This document shows, one piece after another, positions 1-10,700 of a stretch of 64,000 nt of DNA (its first letter is position 1; every line of letters starts with the position of its first letter). The stretch is taken from contig CALNXK010000036.1 in the NCBI GenBank assembly GCA_942486035.1, forward strand, positions 2,166,001 to 2,230,000. The letters run 5' to 3'. This DNA comes from Porites lobata. Taxonomy: Eukaryota; Cnidaria; Anthozoa; Scleractinia; Poritidae. Made by a program: the position numbers and the translations under genes. The notes below the pieces were generated by a model. It did not search any database and was not told the DNA's origin. It worked only from the letters and a program-made list of their open reading frames with translations.

Positions 1-125
1 GTTTTCTTTTTCAACCATTGGAGTGACACAACCCTGATTAGGAGTTGAGGAAGAAAATTTTTTAACTGTAGTCTGATTTAGCTTACAGAGCTGATGTCTT
101 ATTGGGGGGAGGGTTAACGATTTGA

Positions 126-674
126 CTACTATAACTGAGGCCACCTAGACAAAGCTGACCAATTGGATTTAAGGAAAATAACAATACATTCCGACAAAGT
201 TAGTTGTCAATCTTAATCTAAATAAACAGCATGGATAGAAATCAACCAATTACAACCTACAGATGTGACCTTTTGAACCCGCTGAAGAAAGCTGAAAGAG
301 GTCTGTTAGAGCAGTGGATAACCAAGGCAAAACGCCTAACTTTCCAGTTAAATTTTTGACTTGAGGTCATGATGTTATTGCAAAGAGCCACAATGGTAGT
401 GAAGAAATTGCTAGTAGATGACAAAAATAACAGCTTGTGTCAAACAAATGTGTCTCCTTGGTGTTACATGACTTGTTAAGTTTCAAAGGGAAAAACATTG
501 TCTCATGAAACATTTTGCTTTCTTGACATCAATATTTAATTTGTGCTTTGAGTAACTTTTTTGTTTTTTTTTACGAGCTGCTGATTGCCCTGCAACTAAC
601 TTCATGGAATGTATTGTTATTTCCTGTAATCTGATTAGTCAACTTTGTCTAAGTGGCCCCCGTTACAATAGCTG
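126..674. mobile_element. Inverted-repeat element in WDR33 intron
   Basis: Arms of about 66 bp (128-193 and 605-672) are imperfect reverse complements. Both contain GGCCAC, AGACAAAG and AACAATACATTCC. The sequence between them shows no coding potential. Target-site duplication is not evident. The rest of 1-1628 is intron with nothing else recognised. Confidence 0.65.
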
Positions 675-1628
675 CACTGTAGTTTGCCAGTGTTCAGGTG
701 TAACTTAGGTCCTGTAACTCAAACCCCAAAAACTAACTTGAATACCTTCAGTCACACCAAAACCTGCAAATAAACCCGCTAGTCATCAAAAATGTCAGCT
801 GTCTGGCATCTCTTCTCAGGACCCCCCACAGGTTAGGGGTGGAGACGCCTGACATTTCAGACTAACCTGGTGGTATCCTAGCCAGCTGAGTGCAGCATAA
901 AATTAATATTCTACTTTGTCCGTCTCGCTTTAAATGTGACGGATATACAGGGGAAGATCTGTAGATTTTTTTTTGGCACTTTCACACCAATAATACACTT
1001 CGTTTGCACCCCATGTTTTTGCATATGTATGGTTTTCAGTTTCTCCTGGGTATTATAATCATCCTGAGAGAAAGGAAAAACAGTTCTCATGCTAAATTTT
1101 GAGGGGTAATCAGAGTTATTATGGGTGATGTGAAAGGAGTTAATTGACTTGGAGTCCGCATACTTGTGATCACTGTTAGAGCTCTTTTATACGCCAAATC
1201 ATTTCCAGCCTTTTTTATGACTACTCTTTATTTCTGGTAGGCTAGCCTACACAGATCCTTAAATGAGATCCTTTAGTGGTAACAATTTCAACTTAAAGCA
1301 AATTGTCTTTAAACTAAGTAATGTCTGATGGGTTTGTTTAGGGGAGGGGGGTCAGAACCCGCTGTACTCTCTCTTTGGAGCCATCACATTCTACTTGACT
1401 AAGTAGCACTGAAAGTTGAAAGTTACAAGTTTAAATTCAGTAAGTAAATTAGATTTTTAAAAATAATCTGACCTATAAAGAGTTGTTGCTCTAATAAAAT
1501 AATTTTATTTATTCCATTTTATCAATAAATAGATTACAGCTGCTTAGTACTCCTAACAATACACCGTGCCACTTCTGATACTGCCATTATTTGATGGTAG
1601 AATTTAATAAAATGTGTTTGTTTTTCAG

Positions 1629-1726
1629 CTTTTCCCCTACAGATAACAAGTTTGCCTCTTGTTCAGATGATGGCTTGGTAAAAATCTGGGATTTCTACCG
1701 ATGCAGTGAGGAGAGAGTGCTAAGAG
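1629..1726 (+). CDS. WDR33: WDR33 exon a (WD40 blade)
   Basis: It follows a TTTTTCAG acceptor. The first base completes a Ser codon. The exon encodes FSPTDNKFASCSDDG through KIWDF and ends before GTACAA with one base of a Gly codon. Confidence 0.93.
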
Positions 1727-4700
1727 GTACAATGTAACCCTGAACCTGTGTAATCCTCTCCTTTACCATCTAGGGTCACTAAGGCCCAAAATCCGTCTTT
1801 GAAGAATAGTCCTACCAAAGTTCTATGAAAACGTGCGGATTAGCAAAGGATCTAAATTTCAGATTATTGTACACAATTCTTAAGACATTTTCATCCAGAA
1901 GATTAGGTGAGCTGTAAAGGGGAACAGGAGAATTCTTGGTGGAGGTGTGCTGCCTGGTTCTCCAAATCCTGACCCTATTTCAGACCAAAAAATGTCATTT
2001 TCCACACCTGTTTTCAGACCAGACTGGCTCTAAAATCCATACCCATTTTCAGACCTGGCCTTAAGCCAGAAATCATGTCATCATTTCTTAGATTAGAGTG
2101 TAAACAAAAATTTCTTCAAATGCATTTCAAATTCACATATTTCTTCTTTGTTCTTATTTATTTAATAAAGTTGGAACAACAATTACATTCATATACCTGC
2201 CAACTCTCACACCTTAGGCGTGAGTCTCACGCCTGTGGGTTGAAAACTTCGATCTCACGCCGGCTCATGCTTGCGGGCCATTAATTTCTCACGCCTGATT
2301 GAAAAATGTGAATTGTTGCCGTCTTGCTTAACACAATTTCCAAAAATGTGTTAACTCAGACCCATGTAAGGAACGAAAACCATGTGTAAAATGAATAAAT
2401 GACAATACCTTCCTCGCGATCTCTGATTTTGTGGATAAGCGTTTTCTCGATAACTTCGCCTTCAGCAGACTTCGGACATCTTCGGAAGACTTCGGAGTTC
2501 TTCGGGAATCTTCGGAAATGATCGTGTCATCTTCAAAAATCCCAGCACTCCCAGGGTAAAAATATCACAGTTATGTCTCAGAAAAAGTTGGCAGGTATAC
2601 ATTCATACAGCCCTGTAGTTCCCTCGAAAACGATACCCTATTCCAGACCAAAATGGGCAAAGTGTTCACTGGTTTTCAGACCAAAAAGGACCAAAAACCC
2701 TACCCTTTGGGGCGGCACATACCTATATGACTTATATAAGGGAGTACACCCCCCCCCCCCGGCATTATAGAAGGAATCCATCAGGATTCAGTGGACAAAA
2801 ACCTTGTGCCAGAATAATTTAAAGAATATAGCATTATTTTTTACATTTTTCAAGGGCTATAGATGTAACTAGTTGTCTGTAATAACACCAAAGAAAATTT
2901 CTAATGAGAGCCGAGAAAATAAGTGTCAAATTTAACAAAATGACATCTGCAGTTGAAATCTGTAGAATTTTCCCTGTGTTTTCACAATTCTTGTGAAAAT
3001 TGGCATTTATTTTCTTGTGCCGCTATGAGAAATAGTCTTTGGTGCTATTACAGGTAACTATTATATATATAGTCCTTGAAAAATATAAAAGAGAATGTGA
3101 TATTGTTTAAGTTATTCTGGTACAATGTTTTGTCCACTGAAAATTAAAATTGCTCAATTTCCTGATGGATTCCATCTTTAAATCACATTTAACAAAATGT
3201 GTTGGTTTTTTAACCATTCTTCTCATGGTTGCTTTACCAAAGTGTATGCACAATGTCAATGCCCTTTCATCATGGGGCGGGGGGCTAGTGTATGTTTCTA
3301 GTGTGCATTTAATGTTGTTTTGTGTATTGAGAAGAAAGGCTTGCCGTGGCGCAATTCCAGTTCCAACCCATATTTGTGTTGTTTGTCCCCATTTCAACTG
3401 TCTTATGTCACTGTTTTAAGGTACACATGTCAGAATTTTTCCCTATCAGGGCCTCAATATTGTGTCTGGGGTAATGCAGTCAAAACAAAATTCTTAATTT
3501 TTGCTTATTTTCAGGACATGGAGCTGATGTAAAATGTGTGGACTGGCACCCAACTAAGAGTCTTGTAGTGTCTGGTAGCAAGGACAGTCAACAGCCAATT
3601 AAACTCTGGGACCCTCGCACTGGCAGTGCACTGACAACCCTGTGAGTATCTTACTGGAACTAAATTTCAAAGGTGTTTGATTTTGTGTTTTTCATGATTA
3701 TAAAATATAGCAAAATTAAACCCACACAAATCAAAATCCTTGCAAAATTTAAACATGTGAAATTTAATACCCATATTGAAAATTCAAATCACAGCAAAAA
3801 ATGTTTAACAAATAATAAAAATAACTTGTATGGGATATGTGTTGGCAAATACACAAATTATTACTAAATGGTTTTACTGGTATCTCCCGTTGTTATAACG
3901 TTAATCTGCAAAGTTCCAGTTTATCTAAAAATTTTAAAAAGTGTAGACTTTTTGAGAAATATAAGGAAGTTGGAAACACTTCAATAGCAAAATTTAATGC
4001 CCTTTTTCACATCCCCCTCACCCCCCCCCCCCCCCCCCAAAATATTATCTTTCCAAAATTGCAACATTTCAGTAATTCTTACTCTGTCATTAAACACTAA
4101 ACCCTTTCACTTTTTATGTTTGGGGAAGAAAACAATAATATTACAAAAGATATAACTTTCTTATATTTGTAAAATCCTAAGAAATTAACAGTATTATGCA
4201 AAAGCTCTGACAGAGATGATTCATTTGAATGATCACACCATAGGATTTCACTCACAGACTTAACGTTAAAACCTATACATACTAAAGTAATAACCATGTG
4301 AAAGTACTGCTGAAGAGGTTTCATTTCAATGGTAACACCATAGGATTTCATCCACAGACTCAAAAGTTAGAACCATGTACTAAATACCCTGGTAAATTAT
4401 AGTAACTTGTGAAAGTACTGGTGAAGAGATTTCATGGAATGGTAACACTAAAGGATTTCATCTACAGACTCAAAAGTGAGAACTATGTACTAAATGCCTC
4501 GGTAAATAATAGTAACTTGTGAAAGTACTGCTGAAGAGATTTCATTTGAATGGTAACACAGTAGGATTTTGTCCACACACTTAATAGTCGAGTGACGAGT
4601 ATTCTTCTCATAATGTTGCTCTTCTTACCCCTTTTACCCTAGGCATGCTCACAAGAGCACAGTTATGCAGATCAGATGGAACCAAAATGGAAACTGGCTA

Positions 4701-7700
4701 TTAACTGCATCACGTGACCATCTATTAAAGCTGTTTGATATCCGTGCTATGAAAGAAATGCAAACATTCCGAGGTCACAAGAGGGAGGCTACGGGTAAGT
4801 CCAATTCACCCTTTAAAAAAGTGAAAATGGGGGGCAAATGGTCTATTTGAGTTAAACCTGAAATACCTATGGCCACCTCTTTTTTACAATGTCGCTGTTT
4901 TGTTCCTTCAATTTCTTACTCATTCACTTAAAATTGTCCCATTCCAGACCTCTCTATGGAAAGTTCAGTGACAACATTTTTTGGTAAATTTTATAGCCCC
5001 TTTAGCTTCATATGATTACTTTTTGGCATATTTCAGTTTCTCCAAGGAGGGGGCATTAGGAGTTTGTGCATTTGATCCGCATCAAGGATATTAACCTCCA
5101 CTGAATCAACTGCTGCAACCCTTTTCCTTAGATTTCAAGTTGCCAGATATATGCAGTTAATGGGTAGCTAGAGAATGGAAAAGCTAGAAAGTTCTTCAGT
5201 TGGTTCTATTTTCCTTTTTGTTTCCCCATGAAAGTGGTCAGGGGTGAAGCTCAAAATTATAGCTGGGAATCAGCCCCAGCTGCAGCCCTTAGTGTCAGCT
5301 CTAGTTGATCCAATGCAGGTTTTGTTTATACCTTTAGTCACGTGCTTTTGCAGTCTTCATCAATTAATTTTGGTACATTTTTATGCGATGTTACATTTTC
5401 CTGTTTGTTTTTGCAGTTTTTAGACCCTCCTTATGCCGAGCCCTCTCCAAAGTTTTTTGTCACTGACTAGTGGAGAATAATCATCCCTTTTTCTGCGCCT
5501 CTCTTCCAGTCATACCCCTCACTTGAGAGTTCCACTTCTTAATAATTTGTATTTAGCTAGTAGTGAAGTTATGTTGCTTGGCATGTCAATTTAGTGTATT
5601 TGGTTTTTTTTGTAGCAATCAGCTGGCATCCTATTCATGAGTCATTGTTTGTAAGTGGTGGATCAGATGGTTCCATGATGTTCTGGGTTGTTGGGTGAGT
5701 ACAGCATTCACAGTTGTAAAACAGGAAATCAGTGGTGGATCCAGGGAGAGGGTCTGGGGGATCCGGAACCCCCTCCCCCCATGAGACCTGATGCTTGTTT
5801 GAGACTGAAATTCTTACATGATTGAATGACAGGATCGTATATCGCTTTTTAACTGGCTGATTTTTTAGTGAAATGCACACTGCATTTTGCCACTAAACTA
5901 AATTTCAGGGATATTCAAAAATGTTTTTGGATACCCTCCTCTGATCTTGCAATGAAATAATCTTTTTCCAAGAGTTTGTAATGAAAACCAACTCCTTTGT
6001 ACCTACTATTAGGGTTTGATTGATTTTGCTGGATGCTATAAATTAAAAGTGACATTTTCATTAGGACATGAATGATCTTCCCAGTCAGTTCTGACAAATG
6101 GAAAGTGCCCTAAGGCAACAGGGATGATTTTTTGCCTATTCAAACTGGCACTATTTGGGAATTACATGTTATTTTGTTTTGTTGTTTTATCATTTAAGTG
6201 CTGAGAAAGATGTAGGGAACATGGAGATGGCTCATGAAGGAATGGTCTGGAGTCTAGCATGGCATCCATTAGGTCACATACTGTGCTCTGGATCTAATGA
6301 TCACTCCAGGTAGAACAGCTTATATTGTAGTGCAATCACACCACAAGTTATTCAAGTGGAAAAGCGATATATAGAGGTGCTAGAGCATGCATTGCTGGCA
6401 TGTTCCTGGACTTAGCATTAAGTTAAGTTAAGTTTGCTAAGTCAGGAGCCTTTGATGCACATTATTTTCATATGGTAGTGGGTCTTTTGAGGCAGGGTGT
6501 ACCCCCGGAGGTACTCAACAAATGTTTATACGGGAAGGCTCCGCCCTGAGGTCCAACCGTTTACCCTTCATATACTAATTTTCACGAAAAAGATACCCCT
6601 TTTGTATACTTTCTATTGTACCCCTTTCACTTACCTTGTTTAGAACTTTGCATCCCTTTTAACTGCTGTAAATGCACTGTCTTTTAAATAAGAATCAATC
6701 ACAAAAATAGTATATTTTCTCCACTTTATAGAGGCATAAAATTCATCTGTTAGCCCTTCTGGGCTCTTTCACAGGCCCAAATGACAGATTTTCCTACCCT
6801 TTTTTATATTCTTCAACCAGTGAAATCCCTACCCTTTCATATACCTGAAGCCTGAAAAAGATACCCCCTTTGGGCGAAGCCTCCCCTTATGGCCATCATA
6901 GGGAGTACCCCCCCCCCCCAGCACGTACCACAGGTTTAGAAAGTTAACCATCATCATTTTATTAATTATATCACAGCTTGAACTTATTTTTATCATTGTC
7001 TTTTCATCTGACAGTAAATTTTGGACTCGTAATCGACTGGGTGACAGAATGAGGGATAAATACAATTTAAATATTCTGGACACAGAGGATGATGCTGGTA
7101 AGTCAACATTACATCGTGGAAGTGGCATCTCACTTATATCTCTTTCTTGGAGTTTTCATTGATGAGTTTGTCATTTGGAGTGTATGTATGTGGGAGTCAG
7201 GAGTTTAAAATTCATGTTCTCTGGATTACAGCTTTGTAACTTTAAGATTTATCAGTTTTGTAGAAAGATATCTTTCACAGTTAAAGAAGAGCGTGTTTTA
7301 ATTTTATAGAAGGCCACATGCTAAAATAATAATATTATACTCTTCACTGTCACTTTTAAAATCCCATAAGACAAACTTTCTTTGAGAAAGATGCTGCTAT
7401 TGTCTGTAAGTTAACTGCTTTTAACACAACAGCTCACCTATGGTAGACATCTTTGAGTCTCTGACCAGGAGAAAACCACCTTGGGTTAATAGACCTCTTA
7501 AGCTTGTATGTTTTCTCAGTGCAGTCCATGTGATCATACTCTAGAGAGCAGGTTCATTCTAATTTCATCTCTATCCCATGGGGGCGATTTGCACCTATGC
7601 ATATCTATCCATGATTTATGAAAAGACAAAGGGGCAAACTTCCCTTAGACCTTCATTGGAAAAACAACACATACAAGCTAAAGAGATGTATTAATTTGGT

Positions 7701-10700
7701 GATGCAGGGTAATGGTGTTAATGCAATTTTATTGTTCTCAGATGGTGACCACCCTCCTGTTGTTAGTACAGCTATTCCAGGAATGGACACTACATTAAAT
7801 CCAGCTGAAGATTTCCCAGACATTGATAGATATGACTTGGGAGAAAAAGGTTGGTCCAAATCAAAGTTAGCTATTGTGTGAAAGAGGAAGTCAGTGACCT
7901 TACAACATAAATGACTTTGCAAAAAACTGCAGCAAGCGATTTTTTAACGGAGAGAGGGAGATATAATCTCTTTTAAGAGCTTGGAAAATGCAGACTCACT
8001 TAGGGAGCATATCCTTTGTGAGAGAAGCAAATAGCAATATTTTTTGTGCTAATCTGTACCTGGGCTCAGAATAAAGCTTCTCGTTTTACATATGAAACAA
8101 GGACGGAAGTTACCTGCTTGTGCAAGATTGATTACTAATCTTGGGCACTAGTTTTTTTTTTTTAATTCTTACTAACTTATGTACTGAATTTCGTATTAAT
8201 AAGGTAAAGGAGAGTGGTGTACTTATTTTTTTACACTTCCTGTTACCTCTTCTCCCTTTCTACAGGGCCATCGCTTGGATTTGGTAATTTACCAGCTAAA
8301 AAGACCACTCCTATTCTTCCAAGGCAGTTAGAATCACAAAATCCTGGATTCACTCTTCCTAACTTCAAATCCAGTCCTTCAATTCCAGGATTAGGGTCTC
8401 TGGGGGAAATAAACTCGGCTGCTGAAAATGGGAATTCAATGCTTCGACCAGATGCCCCTCCTTTTCAACCGGGGAGGCCCGGTGAAAGGAACCACAAAGG
8501 GCCTTTTGATCCCCCTGCTCCTCAAAGACTTTTACAGCCTAATAACTTTAAGCAAGAACCAGGACAAAGGCCTTTTGATGGTCCTCAGAGGGATCCATTT
8601 GGTCATGGGCAACTCCGAGGGGATGGCAGAAGGCCAGGACCAGGGAGAGACTCTTGGGATGAGCGCCGGGGCCCTCCTGGCGATTTTAAACCTCCAAGCT
8701 GGCATGACCAGGGCCCTAACAATCTTGGACGTGGGAGAGATTTCAGGGGCCCACCCGGGGATAGGTTTAATGGACCTCAGGGAATCTTGGGTTCCCCACC
8801 AAGGAACCTAGAAATAGACTCACGGCCTGGATTGCTTGGACCTGCACCACAGCAACCCCAGCAACTTATGCAGGGATCTGGTGGACCACAGGCCGGCCCT
8901 AACTCACAAGGTGGTGCTCCAAGGGGAGATGACTTCCCTTTTCAAGGTATGTGGATTACCACCAATGCTATTGGTTGAGGAAAGTGCCAGTTTCTTTAAC
9001 AGCCGTAAAACGTCCGAGTTTCAATGCTTTTGGTCTGTTCAAGTCATTTCAAGTGATGTGAAACCTTTGGTGCTCATTTGGGCCCCAGTTTGCCTCTCTT
9101 CTTTCACCTCTTAGTCTGTGATGTTTTATGCAACCAAACTTCCTTACTTCTTCACTTCACTTTCACCTGAAAATGAAAGGATCACTACGAATGCTAAACA
9201 GACAGACCCAACTATGCGTCTCACTCGAACAGCAGCCAGTTATAAACTGAAGTGAACTTTTACCAAAATTCCAATTTGATTTTCATGATTTACTTTGAAT
9301 GGACCAGGTCCTTGTGTTTTTATACATTTGTAACGGTTGGGTCTTTTCATTTCTAAAGTGTAGTTTAAACAGCAATAATTTTCGTGGAACACAGATCCCT
9401 TCAATAACATCTTGCCCTGTCTTTTTTAAAGGTTCTGCGCCTAACAAGGATCCCAGGCTTGACCAGGGGCCATGGCGACCACCGCCCAATGAACGTGAAG
9501 AGAACAGGAATGAATTGTCGCCGAGATTTGACATGGGAGATAATAACCAACGACATCCTCATGATCTAAGTTCAAGAGGATTTCGAAGAGGTCCCTCGAG
9601 GGGTCGTGGTCATGACTCGCCTCCTCATCATGGTCCCGATATGCAAGGGTCCAATCCAGGAGGCCATCATCCATTTATTCACAACCTTTCGTCGAGAGGT
9701 TTCAAGAGTAATAACCCAGGAAGAAATGAAAATAGAGACCCGCGCTGGGGAGGACCTCCAGATGAGCCGCCACAAGGCCGAAGGCCTGATGAACAACATG
9801 GTTAGAGAATCCTTCGCGTTTCTTTTGTACAAGTTGTGTTTCTTGGCATGGCCTGCGAGCTAGCTCTCCTATTTGAGCAAGCGAAGCGAGCCTCGCGAGA
9901 ACGCGCGAGCGAGGGGCCGAGGAAAGGAGGCTCCCGCTCCCTCGCGCGTTCTCGCGAGACTCGTTTCACTCGCCCAAATATTAGAGCTTGCTCGCAGGCA
10001 ATTCTTGGCATCGCTGTTGCAGATAGCTGTTCTTGCTAGTTCCTGAAATTGTAGTTTTTAATAGGTCGGCGCGGAATGAATGAATACTTGTAGTATGTAC
10101 AAAATGCTCCTTTATAGGTATGGAGAAGATATCCAAAAAAATAATCAGGGCGCACTAACCGTAATAATGCAAAAGGGGCACACAACGACTGTTTCCTCCT
10201 AAATACATTGAAACACTTTCTCTAGGAATGCATTCTAAGCGGCCCTATAAAATTTGTATCTGTTCTGTCATCCTAGGGGAACTTGAGTCTTTTCTAAATT
10301 TAAGGGCCTCAGTATTATTTTCCCGAAAATTTTAGATGCAATTTAACGTATTACGAAAGTAAGGATTTTTCTGATTCCTCTCCCCATCACAGTTTTGAAT
10401 CCGAAAATCTTAGGTTTCCTTTTTGCTACCAAAAAAACCCTAACCTGAACAGTCAAATGTGAAAAATTGATCTTCAGAAGATTGTAGGGAATTAATTAGA
10501 TATAAGATGGAATGGGATGGTCATCTAGAAATTTTTAGCTGTCCTCAAGTAATGGAAAATTCTAGGCAATATTTGGTTCTCCGAACAGATATTTTACGGA
10601 AAACAGTCGTTGGGTGCCCGCGATAATATCTCAGTGATTTTTGCAGATACAGCATTTAAGCTTGAAAAAGTTAGCCCGGTTTTTTCAAAGTTTCATTATA

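Noticed and set aside
4097..4363. Minus frame with repeated peptide MKSYGVTIEMK/SEILWCDHSNE
   Set aside because: It is a translation of the minisatellite units, and different units fall in different frames.
8428..8811. 127-codon + frame within WDR33 exon h
   Set aside because: It overlaps the WDR33 frame in another phase. The openness comes from the GC-rich low-complexity coding sequence.
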